Notes: generated by a model from the sequence alone, not told the origin. A stretch of DNA of 56,302 bases from Oscillospiraceae bacterium (GCA_015064805.1 SVRN01000001.1:122302-178603); one strand, 5' to 3'; counted from the first letter of the stretch, positions 1-8,995 are shown. Translations and numbers: made by a program.

Positions 1-1033
1 GGGTGGGAACGGAAGCGGTGTCGGGGTAGAGAATGGTCATGGCATCCTCGTGCCAGTCCTCCATATACGCGATGTAGTCCTCGTTCTCACGCACCAGCAG
101 ATTGGGGCTGGCGTAGCCGATGTACTCGGCGTTGGCCACGGCGATCTCCTCGGTCAGCATGAAGTTGATGTAGGCCTCAGCGACCTCCTTGTTGCGTGAA
201 CCCTTGGGAATGCACATGGCGTCCACGAAGACGTTGGTGCCCTCCTTAGGATAGTAGAAGGCGAGCGCGTCGTTGCTGTCGTACATGGTCAGATAGTCAC
301 CTGCGTAGTAGGGTGCAATGGCGGCCGACTCACCCTTCATCTTATTGAAGACCTCGTCCATGACGTAGCCCTGAACGATGGGCTTTTGCTGCTTGAGCAG
401 GTTGACTGCGATCTCCCACTGGGCGCGATCCTTGGTGTTGACGTCGATGCCCTGATAGTACATAGCCGTACCAAAGGCGTCGCGTGCGTTGTTGAACTGC
501 AGGATCTTACCCGCGTATTTCTTGTTCCAGAGCAGCTCCCACGAGCCGACGTCAGCCTCGTCGACCATTTTGGTGTTGTAGATGATGCCGACCATGCCGT
601 AGGTGTAGGGAACCGAGTAGAGATTGTCGGGGTCGTAGTACTGATTGCGGAACTCGGGGGCAATGTACTCGAAATTGGGAATGTTGTCAAAGTTCAGCTC
701 CTCCAGCATGCCCTCGTTGATCATACGCTGGATCATGTACTCGGAGGGAATGACGATGTCATAGCCCGTCGAGCCTGAACGCAGCTTGGCGTACATATCC
801 TCGTTGGAGGCGTAGGTGGTGTAGTTGACCTTGACCTTTTGACCGTAGGTTTCGTAGTAGTATTCCTCGAAGGCGGCGTTGACGTCCAGCGTACCTTCCG
901 AGCCGTCCGAGATGTACTCACCCCAGTTGTAGACGTTGATGGTGATGGTGTCCTTACCGTCGCAGGAGGCCAGCGTAACGACCAACGTCAGTACGGCGGC
1001 GATCAAAAGCAGAAAACGAAGCGTGCGTTTCAT
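1..1033 (-). CDS. potD: Spermidine/putrescine ABC transporter substrate-binding lipoprotein (partial)
   Basis: Extracytoplasmic receptor that captures polyamines and delivers them to PotBC. The start is the ATG complementary to 1031-1033, which overlaps the potC stop as ATGA. The N-terminus is a lipoprotein signal: basic MKR, a hydrophobic run, then the lipobox LASC with the lipidated Cys at residue 24. The mature protein opens with INVYNWGEYIS, typical of PotD-like proteins, and later segments such as SVPYTYGMVGIIYN also fit the family. About 344 codons are visible and the C-terminus lies beyond the left edge. It is the last gene visible in a potABCD operon. Polyamine specificity is inferred from operon architecture and family resemblance. 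Confidence 0.9.
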   Translation of the reverse strand, partial: MKRTLRFLLLIAAVLTLVVTLASCDGKDTITINVYNWGEYISDGSEGTLDVNAAFEEYYYETYGQKVKVNYTTYASNEDMYAKLRSGSTGYDIVIPSEYMIQRMINEGMLEELNFDNIPNFEYIAPEFRNQYYDPDNLYSVPYTYGMVGIIYNTKMVDEADVGSWELLWNKKYAGKILQFNNARDAFGTAMYYQGIDVNTKDRAQWEIAVNLLKQQKPIVQGYVMDEVFNKMKGESAAIAPYYAGDYLTMYDSNDALAFYYPKEGTNVFVDAMCIPKGSRNKEVAEAYINFMLTEEIAVANAEYIGYASPNLLVRENEDYIAYMEDWHEDAMTILYPDTASVPT

Positions 1034-1899
1034 TTGGCGTCGCCTCCCTTCGCCTCGCGGCGGTTCTGCATCTTCTCACGGACGCGACTGCGCCAGCTGT
1101 GAAGACGGGCGAGGCCGTCGTCCCGACCGCTGGACAGATTGGAGAGGATCAAAAGCGCCAGAATGGCAATGATCATCAGCGTGGACAGCGCGTAGATGTC
1201 GGGCTTGACTTCCTTTTTGGTCATGGAGTAGATAAGAATGGGCAGCGTCTGGAAATCGCTTCCCGAGCAGAAATACGAGATAACGAAATCGTCCAGCGAC
1301 AGCGTAAAGGCCATGATAAAGCCGGTCACGATGCCTGGCATGATGCAGGGCAGCTCTACCTTAAAGAAGGACTGGACGGGCGTGCACCCCAGATCCTGCG
1401 CCGCTTCGGGCAGGTGCTTGTCCATCTGACGGAACTTGGGGGTGACGTTGAGAATGACGTAGGGCAAGTTGAAGGTGACGTGTGCGATAAGCAACGTCCA
1501 GAAATTGAGCTTTTCGGTCGAGCCGAGGCGAGTGCCGACGAAAACGAACAGCAGCATCATGGAAATACCCGTAACGATATCGGGGTTCATCATGGGAATG
1601 TTGGTCAGCGAGGTGATGGTGCCGCGCAGGAATTTGGAGCGCATGCGGTGCAGACCAAGGGATGCCGCCGTGCCGATCAGTGTCGCGGTCACGGCCGAGG
1701 AAATGGCGAGAATGAGGGTGTTCTTCAGCGCGGTGAAGGTCTCGGCACTGCGGAACAGTTCCTGATACCAATAAAACGAAAAGCCGGTGAAAACGCCCGT
1801 GTTGTTGGTGCTGTTGAACGAGAAGAGCATGAGCACCAGAATCGGGATATACATGATCGCCAGAATGAGGGCGATGTAGGACTTGGACAGTATCTTCAT
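1030..1899 (-). CDS. potC: Spermidine/putrescine ABC transporter permease PotC
   Basis: Inner-membrane permease of the polyamine importer, 289 aa, with about six predicted membrane segments beginning at the N-terminus (SYIALILAIMYIPILVLML). The cytoplasmic EAA loop that docks on the ATPase is visible as EAAQDLGCTPVQSFFKVELP. The gene starts inside the end of potB (coordinates overlap by 4 nt) and its TGA overlaps the potD start, so translation of the four genes is probably coupled. The C-terminal tail is basic and longer than usual (SGRDDGLARLHSWRSRVREK). Function is well supported by the EAA motif and gene order. Confidence 0.92.
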   Translation of the reverse strand: MKILSKSYIALILAIMYIPILVLMLFSFNSTNNTGVFTGFSFYWYQELFRSAETFTALKNTLILAISSAVTATLIGTAASLGLHRMRSKFLRGTITSLTNIPMMNPDIVTGISMMLLFVFVGTRLGSTEKLNFWTLLIAHVTFNLPYVILNVTPKFRQMDKHLPEAAQDLGCTPVQSFFKVELPCIMPGIVTGFIMAFTLSLDDFVISYFCSGSDFQTLPILIYSMTKKEVKPDIYALSTLMIIAILALLILSNLSSGRDDGLARLHSWRSRVREKMQNRREAKGGDAK

Positions 1900-2744
1900 A
1901 CGATCACCGTCCCTTCGTCATCCGAGAAGCGGTTCATGATGGCCATGGAAATGAGGATCAGGATCATCATAACCAGTGAGATGGCCGCGCCTACGTTGTA
2001 GGTGATGGGATTCTGGAACTGACGCTCAATGGTGTCGCCGATCAGATCAAACGTACCGCCACCCAGCTTCTGTGAGATGTAGAAGGTGGAGATGGAGGGA
2101 ACGAACACCATGGTCACGCCCGAGATGATACCCGAGGCGGACAGGGGAAGAACGACGCGGAACAGCGTCTGAACGTTGTTGCAGCCCAGATCGTTTGCCG
2201 CTTCGATATAGCGCTTGTCCATCTTGGAGATGGTGGCGTGGATGGGCAGTACCATGTAGGGCAGGAAATTGTAAACCATGCCGAACACGACGGCAGGTGC
2301 CGTGCCGACGATGTGCATCGGCTCAAGACCGAGCATCATCAAAAAGTTGTTGAGAAAGCCGCCGTCGTCCAGAATGGCCATCATGGAGTAGGTGCGGATG
2401 AGCAGATTCATCCACATGGGCAGCATAAGCAGCAGCATGACGATCTTCTGCGCGCGCTCGGACAGCTTGGCGATGCAATACGCCAGGGGATAGCCGATGA
2501 GCAGGCACAGCACGGTGGCTACGACCGACATGGAAAAGGAAAGGGTAAAGGTTTCGGTGTGATCGCCCAGCGCCAGAATGTTGTCAAACGTGAACGCGCC
2601 CGACGCATCGGTGAACGCGTAGTAGAGAACGAAGAGCAGCGGGGCGACGATGAACAGCACCGTCCAGACGATATGAGGCGATGCCGAAACGTAAGCAAAG
2701 GGAGAGGATCTCCGCTTTGCGGGGGGCTTTTTGGATACCGTCAT
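1896..2744 (-). CDS. potB: Spermidine/putrescine ABC transporter permease PotB
   Basis: Partner permease to PotC, 282 aa, forming the membrane channel of the importer. After a short basic leader (KKPPAKRRSS) it has about six hydrophobic segments. Its EAA loop reads EAANDLGCNNVQTLFRVVLP. The start ATG overlaps the potA stop as TAATG, and the end overlaps potC by 4 nt, giving tight translational coupling. Order potA-potB-potC-potD is the classical one. Nothing in the sequence suggests a defect. Confidence 0.92.
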   Translation of the reverse strand: MTVSKKPPAKRRSSPFAYVSASPHIVWTVLFIVAPLLFVLYYAFTDASGAFTFDNILALGDHTETFTLSFSMSVVATVLCLLIGYPLAYCIAKLSERAQKIVMLLLMLPMWMNLLIRTYSMMAILDDGGFLNNFLMMLGLEPMHIVGTAPAVVFGMVYNFLPYMVLPIHATISKMDKRYIEAANDLGCNNVQTLFRVVLPLSASGIISGVTMVFVPSISTFYISQKLGGGTFDLIGDTIERQFQNPITYNVGAAISLVMMILILISMAIMNRFSDDEGTVIV

Positions 2745-3871
2745 TATTCTTCGCCCTCCTCAAACTCCGGCTCGGACAGCTTGTCCAGCTCGTCCGAGAA
2801 GGAGGAATAGTCGCCGAAGCGACCCGAATAGACGGATTTTTTCATGATGTGAATCGCATCGGGCTCGATGTGCAGACCGATGACGGCGTCAGGCGCGACG
2901 TAGTCGGAGGTCTCGATCATCCACTTAAAGCCGCACACGTCCACGATGATCTCGTAGTAGTCGCCCTTGAAGGTGACCGAGGTGACCGTGCCCTTGAGCA
3001 TACCCTTTTCGGGAGATACGACGTCGACGTCCTCGGGACGGACGACGATATCGACCGGCTCGCCCTTGGCAAAGCCGCTGTCAAGACAGTCGAAATTCTG
3101 ACCCGAGAAGCGGGCGCGATAGTCTTCAAGCATGGTGCCCGCGAGAATGTTGCTCTCGCCGATAAAGTCGGCAACGAAGGCGTTGACGGGCTCGTTATAT
3201 ATATCGGTAGGCGTACCGATCTGCTGGATGCAGCCGTCCGACATAACGACGACGGTATCCGACATGGACAGCGCCTCCTCCTGGTCGTGGGTGACGTAGA
3301 TGAAGGTGATGCCGGTGCGCTTTTGCATGTTTTTCAGCTCGACCTGCATGTCTTTGCGCAGCTTGAGGTCAAGTGCACCGAGCGGCTCGTCGAGCAGCAG
3401 TACCTTGGGGTGATTGATCAGCGCGCGGGCAATCGCGACGCGCTGCTGCTGACCGCCCGAGAGGGTGGTCACCTTGCGATGCTCAAAGCCCTTGAGGTTG
3501 ACCATAGCAAGCATGTCCTTGACCTGGCGCACGATGTCCTTTTCGGGGATGTGCTTCAGGCGCAGACCGAACGCGATGTTCTCAAAAACGTTCAGGTGAG
3601 GAAACAGAGCGTACTTCTGGAATACGGTGTTGACGGGACGCTGATAGGCGGGGATGTCGTTGGTCAGCTTACCATCAAACAGCACCTCGCCCTCATCCGG
3701 GGTTTCAAAGCCGCCGATGATGCGAAGCGTGGTGGTTTTTCCGCAGCCCGAGGGGCCGAGAAACGTAATAAATTCCTTGTCGTGGATGTCGAGATTGATC
3801 TTGTCAAGAATGGTCTCGCCATCGAAACTCTTAGAGATGTTTTTGAGTTGAATCAGGATATTTTGGTTCAT
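2744..3871 (-). CDS. potA: Polyamine ABC transporter ATP-binding protein PotA
   Basis: ATPase that drives polyamine uptake, 375 aa, first gene of the operon. Walker A is GPSGCGKTT, the ABC signature LSGGQQQR, Walker [13 protein letters not shown], and the switch His lies in [10 protein letters not shown]. The C-terminal third (from about residue 240) is the TOBE-type regulatory domain ([10 protein letters not shown]). The tail is very acidic (EPEFEEGEE). A ribosome-binding site AAGGAG precedes the start by about 12 nt. The leader is roughly 160 nt from the predicted promoter at 4034-4062. Confidence 0.94.
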   Translation of the reverse strand: MNQNILIQLKNISKSFDGETILDKINLDIHDKEFITFLGPSGCGKTTTLRIIGGFETPDEGEVLFDGKLTNDIPAYQRPVNTVFQKYALFPHLNVFENIAFGLRLKHIPEKDIVRQVKDMLAMVNLKGFEHRKVTTLSGGQQQRVAIARALINHPKVLLLDEPLGALDLKLRKDMQVELKNMQKRTGITFIYVTHDQEEALSMSDTVVVMSDGCIQQIGTPTDIYNEPVNAFVADFIGESNILAGTMLEDYRARFSGQNFDCLDSGFAKGEPVDIVVRPEDVDVVSPEKGMLKGTVTSVTFKGDYYEIIVDVCGFKWMIETSDYVAPDAVIGLHIEPDAIHIMKKSVYSGRFGDYSSFSDELDKLSEPEFEEGEE

Positions 3872-4206
3872 TCCGCATAAATACTCCTTTGAAAAAAGAA
3901 ATAAATACCAGCCTTCCTCTTTTGAGCCGCGTGGCGGAACAGAGAACAGTTAGGACGAAAATGGCCGTGACGCGCGATGTGCTTGTCCGTGCGACGCCGT
4001 TTCTGTGGGAACTGTCCGAAAGGTCTAGTTTATATTGTAACAGACAATGCCCTAAAATGCAATAGGATTTTACGATATTTTCAAAAAAACGTGATTATTC
4101 CCGAAGGGGCGCAATTAATTGCGAAAAAACGGAATTATTAGCGATATTCTCGCTCATGCTCCCGTATGCTTGGAAAAACGCCGAAATGCTCTTGAATACT
4201 CACTTC
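3872..4206. other. Intergenic region with potABCD leader
   Basis: A 335-bp gap between the divergent-looking ends of potA (minus) and the M50-like gene. It holds the potABCD promoter and an approximately 160-nt untranslated leader. I see no recognisable riboswitch and no convincing gene; the short ORF at 4119-4346 is mostly antisense to the M50-like gene. Confidence 0.5.
4034..4062 (-). promoter_or_regulatory. Sigma-A promoter for potABCD
   Basis: Read on the minus strand, TTGCAT (4062-4057) and TACAAT (4039-4034) are separated by 17 bp. It points into potA and leaves a leader of about 160 nt. No other equally good match was seen in the gap. Confidence 0.6.
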
Positions 4207-4764
4207 TTACGAGCTGTCAAAAGCGACGGAACGGAACAGCTGCAGGCAGAAAACGTAGAGCGAAAGCGCACTGCCGCGCCGGAGCAGAACGTACACGGAA
4301 AGCAACCATAGAAAGACAAGCAGGCTGCATGAAATTACGCGGATGACGCGCTGTGCGGTGAAGGGATCAAGCGAGGCAAGGTAGCGGTGGCGGGTGCAGA
4401 GAAGACAGAACAAAATCCGCGCTCCGTCAAAGCCCTGCAAGGGCAAGAGATTGAGCAACCCCAAAAAGAGCGAAAGGGGAATGAAGGAGATAAGAAATTC
4501 TGTGGCAATGCCAAGCGGGAGGAGAATCAAACGGCAAAGCAGTGCGGCGGCAACGTTGGCGACGGGACCGCCCAGAGCGCAGTACAGCTCGGCGTCGTAG
4601 GATGGGAACGTCGTATTCGCAATCAGACGAAGCCCTGTTTGAGTTTGACGCAGACCAACCATGCGCACCCCCACCGCGCGAGCAGCGAGCATATGCCCAA
4701 GACCGTGGATGGCAATACCGCACACAAGGGCAAGCAGGGAAAGAAGAGAAAAGCGGTCGTTCAT
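4207..4764 (-). CDS. SpoIVFB/M50-like membrane protein with altered metal motif
   Basis: A 185-aa polytopic membrane protein resembling the site-2 protease (M50/SpoIVFB) fold. The start at 4764 is chosen because GGAGGTG sits 7 nt upstream; the longer frame from 4872 has no such site. The first helix carries HGLGH at residues 20-24 where active members have HExxH, so the catalytic Glu is Gly21 while both metal-binding His remain. The second family motif, LNLLPLQGFDG, is intact. A conserved segment ALGGPVANVAAA also fits the family. It probably binds metal but may not cleave peptides. It is a single-gene unit facing away from the DUF1836 gene. Confidence 0.7.
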   Translation of the reverse strand: MNDRFSLLSLLALVCGIAIHGLGHMLAARAVGVRMVGLRQTQTGLRLIANTTFPSYDAELYCALGGPVANVAAALLCRLILLPLGIATEFLISFIPLSLFLGLLNLLPLQGFDGARILFCLLCTRHRYLASLDPFTAQRVIRVISCSLLVFLWLLSVYVLLRRGSALSLYVFCLQLFRSVAFDSS

Positions 4765-4882
4765 AGCACACCTCCGCGCGTGATCTACCCTAATATCTAT
4801 GAAAAAAGGCGCATGCAAAGACCAAATACGGCGGATTGTATATAAAAAGTAAGAATTTGGCAAAAAATTCATTGTGCGGCAC

Positions 4883-4911
4883 TTGACAATCGTGCGATTA
4901 TCTTATATAAT
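4883..4911 (+). promoter_or_regulatory. Consensus sigma-A promoter with internal palindrome (DUF1836 gene)
   Basis: TTGACA (4883-4888) and TATAAT (4906-4911) are a perfect match to consensus with a 17-bp spacer. The spacer contains the inverted repeat AATCG-TG-CGATT (about 4889-4900), flanked by partly symmetrical bases out to 4885-4902. Its position between the -35 and -10 boxes suggests a repressor operator. Confidence 0.75.
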
Positions 4912-5026
4912 ATGAATAGGATAATATAGAACAATGCCACGCCGCTATTGGGCTGTGGGACGATCATATTTCTTCGCGTCGATGGCAAAGACCGTCGCGC
5001 AAGCAAAAACAAGGAGGTAAAAACGA

Positions 5027-5617
5027 ATGAAACTTTTGATTCTCAACGAAACCATTCCCGGAACCAATCTCAAGCGTTCCGATCTCGGTGGGCTGACGGG
5101 TAAGCCTTTTTTGAACCAGCTGTTTATGGTCAGCGACGGCGTTATGCTCTCGCAGATCCGAAAAATTGCAGGCATCGACGGCTCGACTTTGCAAAACTGG
5201 ACCAAGCGCGGCTGGGTGCCCAACGCACAGCTTAAGCGCTACGGCATTGATCAGGTGGCACATATCCTGCTGATCAACATGCTGCGCTCTTGCCTGCAGC
5301 TCGACCGCATCGCATGGCTGCTGCACTATATCAACGGCTCTGTCGAGGATCGTAGTGACGATATCATTACCGCGTCCGAGCTGTATGACTCTATCTGCAC
5401 GACGTTGGACTATCTGCACGCGGAAGAGGAGTGCACCATTGAAAGCGTCCGTCCTATGATTGAGCGCGCGATCGTTGATTACGAGGAGCCCGTAGAGGGC
5501 GCGAAGGAACGACTGACCAACGCGTTGGAGATCATCATCGGCTCGTATTGCGCGTCTATGATCAAGCGCACCGCAGATGCCAAGATGAAGGATCTGATGG
5601 GAAGCGTGGAGGAGTAA
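5027..5617 (+). CDS. DUF1836 (MerR-like helix-turn-helix) protein
   Basis: A 196-aa soluble protein of the DUF1836 family, which occurs in Firmicutes and is thought to carry a MerR-like DNA-binding region. Recognisable segments are SQIRKIAGIDGSTLQNWTKRGWVPN (helix-turn-helix-like, given here only as the region at residues 42-66) followed by a helical domain rich in Leu. The start has an excellent AAGGAGG site 9 nt upstream. It is transcribed alone from a consensus promoter with a palindromic element in the spacer, which would fit autoregulation. Its target is unknown. Confidence 0.75.
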   Translation: MKLLILNETIPGTNLKRSDLGGLTGKPFLNQLFMVSDGVMLSQIRKIAGIDGSTLQNWTKRGWVPNAQLKRYGIDQVAHILLINMLRSCLQLDRIAWLLHYINGSVEDRSDDIITASELYDSICTTLDYLHAEEECTIESVRPMIERAIVDYEEPVEGAKERLTNALEIIIGSYCASMIKRTADAKMKDLMGSVEE

Positions 5618-5660
5618 TTGCCGCTACCACAAGAAAAAATAAATTTTTCTTGAAAAAGGC

Positions 5661-5688
5661 TTGACAATTTTCACTTTTGTGATATAAT
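5661..5688 (+). promoter_or_regulatory. Sigma-A promoter of tRNA-Leu
   Basis: TTGACA (5661-5666) and TATAAT (5683-5688) are separated by 16 bp and lie about 34 bp upstream of the tRNA gene. Confidence 0.8.
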
Positions 5689-5721
5689 AGTTCCGTTGCC
5701 GCAAGAGCGGTGGCGGAATAT

Positions 5722-5806
5722 GCGAGAGTGGCGGAACAGGCAGACGCGCACGTTTGAGGGGCGTGTGGTTAACACCGTACGGGTTCAAGTCCCGTTTCTC
5801 GCACCA
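5722..5806 (+). tRNA. tRNA-Leu (anticodon GAG)
   Basis: A class II tRNA with an encoded CCA end. The acceptor stem pairs GCGAGAG (5722-5728) with TTCTCGC, followed by discriminator A and CCA (5804-5806). The anticodon stem CACGT/GCGTG encloses the loop TTGAGGG with GAG at 5756-5758. A long variable arm precedes the T-arm ACGGG-TTCAAGT-CCCGT. It decodes CUC and CUU codons. It is transcribed alone and has its own promoter and terminator. Confidence 0.95.
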
Positions 5807-5848
5807 AAAAAGGAAGAGGTGAACCGCAGGTTCACCTCTTCCTTTTTT
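5806..5848 (+). terminator. Rho-independent terminator of tRNA-Leu
   Basis: A long stem, GGAAGAGGTGAAC paired with GTTCACCTCTTCC, followed by a run of six T residues. It begins immediately after the CCA end. Confidence 0.92.
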
Positions 5849-5941
5849 CGTCCGCATAAAATGACGCCGAACCCCGCAATCCGCAGGGATTGCTTGTATT
5901 TTACTGTATAGGATAATGCCGAATCCGGTTTTGCGCGGATA

Positions 5942-5970
5942 TTGACAATTTAATTTATTCGTGCTAAAAT
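5942..5970 (+). promoter_or_regulatory. Sigma-A promoter for the gene at 6053
   Basis: TTGACA (5942-5947), a 17-bp spacer, and TAAAAT (5965-5970). About 80 nt of leader separates it from the start codon. Confidence 0.65.
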
Positions 5971-6052
5971 GACGTAGCATGAGTATTCTGTATAACAACA
6001 AATAATCTGAAGCCCCCGATTCAAAATGATATGGAATAAAGGAGGAGATTGT

Positions 6053-6523
6053 ATGATTGTCTTTGAAGGCCAAATATCCGGAAAATGTAAAGAAGGCGTG
6101 CTGCGCAGAGGAGCCAAAAACAGCTTCATCGGCGGGCTAATAACATCTATTCTATTTGCAATTCCAACAGTTGTTTTGGCATTAAAGATAGATTGGATTG
6201 TATTACTGTTCTTTCTTGTACTGATTCCATTTCCGTTTCTTGCAGCGATCCCACCAAAAGAAAAGTACTATCCAACGATTTTCCCCTCTAAAGTGACTAT
6301 AGATACGCAAACGGGGGAGATGACAACACAAAGCAGTCAGTTTTATGCCGAATCTTCTATAGCTGAGGTTGTAAAGGTTTTGGATAAGGGCGAGTGGTAT
6401 CTTATTTATGTTAAAAGCCGAGATGGGCGTTTTATATGTCAAAAAGATCTACTGATCAACGGCAATTTAGATGAATTTGAGAAAATATTTAAAGATAAAA
6501 TCATTAAGGGCTTGAAACGTTGA
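6053..6523 (+). CDS. Hypothetical two-helix membrane protein
   Basis: A 156-aa protein of unknown function. The start at 6053 has GGAGGAG 6 nt upstream, whereas the in-frame ATG at 6026 has no site. Two hydrophobic segments (about residues 27-45 and 48-67) are followed by a soluble C-terminal domain of mixed strands that ends in a helix. The shape (two helices then a beta-rich domain) resembles YcxB-like or bacterial PH-like membrane proteins, but I cannot confirm the family. The base composition is more AT-rich than the surrounding genes, as is the next gene, which may indicate acquisition. Confidence 0.6.
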   Translation: MIVFEGQISGKCKEGVLRRGAKNSFIGGLITSILFAIPTVVLALKIDWIVLLFFLVLIPFPFLAAIPPKEKYYPTIFPSKVTIDTQTGEMTTQSSQFYAESSIAEVVKVLDKGEWYLIYVKSRDGRFICQKDLLINGNLDEFEKIFKDKIIKGLKR

Positions 6524-6567
6524 GTTCATAGCAATAAATAAACAAACCAATTACGAGGAAGATATTC

Positions 6568-7044
6568 ATGACTAATTATGATTTGTATGATCTGGTGGAT
6601 TATATCGCATTTCTTCGAAACGTTCCAAATCGTCCCAGGAATCTTTTTTATTTGGATTGTGCGATTACTGCACTTGGAAAAGAAGGAAAAGAAACAGGGA
6701 ATATTTACGATATTATGATGATAGGCGAAGAAAGTTATGTCGGATCAGAAGATCGCACATATTTGCCTTTTTCTAAAAAGGAGATTGTTCAGGATGAGTG
6801 TGTGTATTATGTGTATAGGGCTCTTTTTGCTGAGTTGAAGAGATTATATTTATTAAATGATCCAAGAGCGTATAGGGCATTCGAACTTTTGGCAGATGAT
6901 ATGCATAATTTGGGATATGATATCTTGAGGAATAATTTAAAAATACCTTTTGTGTGTTTGAAAAAATGCTTAAGACGTTATTGGAGAAGGTATAATCCAA
7001 CTTTCTTATATAACTTTATTTGTGACAACAAAAGCAAAAAATGA
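6568..7044 (+). CDS. Hypothetical protein, AT-rich
   Basis: A 158-aa protein I do not recognise. It is rich in aromatic residues and Leu, with no signal peptide or membrane segment and a basic C-terminal tail (KKCLRRYWRRYN). A GAGGAAG site lies 8-9 nt upstream of the ATG. It follows the preceding gene by 44 nt and ends at a terminator, so the two may form one transcript. Codon use is AT-rich compared with most of the window. Confidence 0.55.
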   Translation: MTNYDLYDLVDYIAFLRNVPNRPRNLFYLDCAITALGKEGKETGNIYDIMMIGEESYVGSEDRTYLPFSKKEIVQDECVYYVYRALFAELKRLYLLNDPRAYRAFELLADDMHNLGYDILRNNLKIPFVCLKKCLRRYWRRYNPTFLYNFICDNKSKK

Positions 7045-7073
7045 TATTAATAATCAAACGAGCACAAACCCAC

Positions 7074-7110
7074 AAGACCCGAACCAACCGGTTCGGGTCT
7101 TTTCTGTTTT
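7074..7110. terminator. Bidirectional rho-independent terminator
   Basis: Stem AGACCCGAACC/GGTTCGGGTCT with a short AACC loop, followed by TTTTCTGTTTT on the plus strand. It lies between convergent genes and could serve both. Confidence 0.85.
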
Positions 7111-8950
7111 ATGAATATTTGACCAAAATAAGCTCGTCGTTTTTGGAGAGCGTAATGGTTTCTTCTTCATCCATTTTGTCGCATAAGAACAAAATATCCT
7201 TTTGGCCTTTGAATTTTACGCCAATGCACATTCTCGTTTTTTGGGATGCATAATAGAAGGACTGTACAAGCTCGGATTTGCAGCTGAAGCAAATATGATC
7301 GTTCTCAAACACAAGTACGTCTTCGGCACGAACAATGTCGACGTCGATCGCGTCGTTTCCGCCTGCTTCGTTGGTGGAGATCAGATCCCGATAGAATTTC
7401 TTGGAGCCAGGATGCGTCAGTAGCTGCACCATGAACAACGACAGGATGCGATTTGAGACGATTACCGACATGATGCCAAAGTTTTTCAAGGGATTGGCGT
7501 TGGACGGGTTGGTGATCTCGGCAAAAAACTCCGTATCCTCGTTGATGCAACCGTTCAGCTTGAAGGAGAGAGCAGAAAGGAAAATATCCTCGTCCAGGTC
7601 GGTTGAGGCCGCGCTGTCGGATGAGAGCAATAGGATTTTCTTCTTTCCGGGTGTTTCCTTGATAAGCTTGGATACCGCGTCATAGTCTTCTCTGTAGGAA
7701 TAGGCATGGCAGACGATGTTCGTTCCGTAAAGTGCGTTGTATTTGCTTAATTCATCTACAACGAATTTGGCGTTCCCCGTGGGAGAGAAGATGAAGACGC
7801 TGAAGGTTTCGGAGGGAAGGCATTCCTTATATGCCAGGGGCTTTACAAAGGATTGCTTCTGACTTCTGACACCAAGAGTTTCGCGGTTGTCGGACAAAAT
7901 GTAGAGTTGATCCGCCCGGGTATTGCCGTCGCTGTCTACCTCGTCATCGTCGTCGTAGTTGATGATCGGTATACAATCGTTATAATCAAGGAGTGCCTCG
8001 TCAATGTCCATCGGTGCTATGCCGTAAAATTCGCAACCGTCGTATGACAGTAAGTCGTGATACAGCTCGCTGAAGGTGGAATTGATGATGGTCTTTCCCA
8101 GTATGTGTCCCAGCACGGAATTATGCGAAAAAACAATAATTCTCTTGCCAAAGCTCTTATCAATGGTTTCAAGCAGTTGTTCGATCTTTAAAACGGTGGC
8201 GTTCTTTTCCGTTTCCACAACGATATTTGCCTTGCTTGCCATATTCATGATGGTAAACAAGGACTTCAGCGCGCTGATATCGTTGCTCGACATCGAATGC
8301 GTTTCGTCGTTCTTAATGTTTGAGAGCAGAATTCCTACGTATTTTGCCTTATCAAGCGAAATGTCGCTCAAATGCTTTTGAGAATTGGGATTACCGTTCT
8401 TAATAAAGATTCTGACGTTTTTCATGGGCGTTTTGTTTTCCGTAAAGATGTTCTGTATGGAATTCAAAACGATGTCTCTGTCTTCCTCGGACAAAATGAC
8501 GATGTTCTTCGTTCCCTCCAAAAAAGACAGATCATAAACGAGGTGCGCTCCGATGGAGGACCAGTTCAAGAAGACGTAATGATCAGACAAAACGATTTTA
8601 CCGAGGTTGTTCAATCGTTTGTCTATGGTGGATTGCAGGACGTCGGTGGTAAAACCGATCAGGGCACCCGAAAAAATGACCATTTGCAAGAGCGTCAACA
8701 CGATTTTGATCACAAAGCAGGCAAGGTCGTCTTTGGAATTGACGAAGTCGTAAATGCCGTCCGAGCACATGGTATACGTAAAAATATATGCGAGCTCTTC
8801 AAAAAAGGCATTTCCGGAAATCAAGGACAGTATGGCTGTGAAAACAACGATCACCAACAAGTTTACAATAACCAAAGAAAGAGCGATTGCAACTCTGGGA
8901 TGGGCGTACCACAGCAGCATAAATTTATTATTATTTTGGGTGTGTTTCAA
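7109..8950 (-). CDS. CASTOR/POLLUX-like ion channel protein
   Basis: A 613-aa membrane protein resembling the bacterial relatives of plant CASTOR/POLLUX channels. Two hydrophobic segments (about residues 18-44 and 85-106) flank a short pore-like region (AYIFTYTMCSDGIYD). The remainder is cytoplasmic with two RCK/TrkA-N-like Rossmann regions, beginning about residue 125 (YVFLNWSSIGAHLVYDL) and about residue 385 (FSVFIFSPTGNAKFVVDEL), each followed by a mixed domain. Such channels conduct cations and are gated by ligands on the RCK domains. The best start is a TTG at 8950 with GGAGGAG about 7 nt upstream; there is no ATG nearby. Ion selectivity cannot be read from the sequence. Confidence 0.75.
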   Translation of the reverse strand: MKHTQNNNKFMLLWYAHPRVAIALSLVIVNLLVIVVFTAILSLISGNAFFEELAYIFTYTMCSDGIYDFVNSKDDLACFVIKIVLTLLQMVIFSGALIGFTTDVLQSTIDKRLNNLGKIVLSDHYVFLNWSSIGAHLVYDLSFLEGTKNIVILSEEDRDIVLNSIQNIFTENKTPMKNVRIFIKNGNPNSQKHLSDISLDKAKYVGILLSNIKNDETHSMSSNDISALKSLFTIMNMASKANIVVETEKNATVLKIEQLLETIDKSFGKRIIVFSHNSVLGHILGKTIINSTFSELYHDLLSYDGCEFYGIAPMDIDEALLDYNDCIPIINYDDDDEVDSDGNTRADQLYILSDNRETLGVRSQKQSFVKPLAYKECLPSETFSVFIFSPTGNAKFVVDELSKYNALYGTNIVCHAYSYREDYDAVSKLIKETPGKKKILLLSSDSAASTDLDEDIFLSALSFKLNGCINEDTEFFAEITNPSNANPLKNFGIMSVIVSNRILSLFMVQLLTHPGSKKFYRDLISTNEAGGNDAIDVDIVRAEDVLVFENDHICFSCKSELVQSFYYASQKTRMCIGVKFKGQKDILFLCDKMDEEETITLSKNDELILVKYS

Positions 8951-8995
8951 ATCTGACTCCTCCGCTTACATGAAAATGTGACAAATAATTACGTT

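Noticed and set aside
3872-4033. Riboswitch in the potABCD leader
   Set aside because: The leader is long enough, but no known conserved core or expression platform could be recognised by eye.
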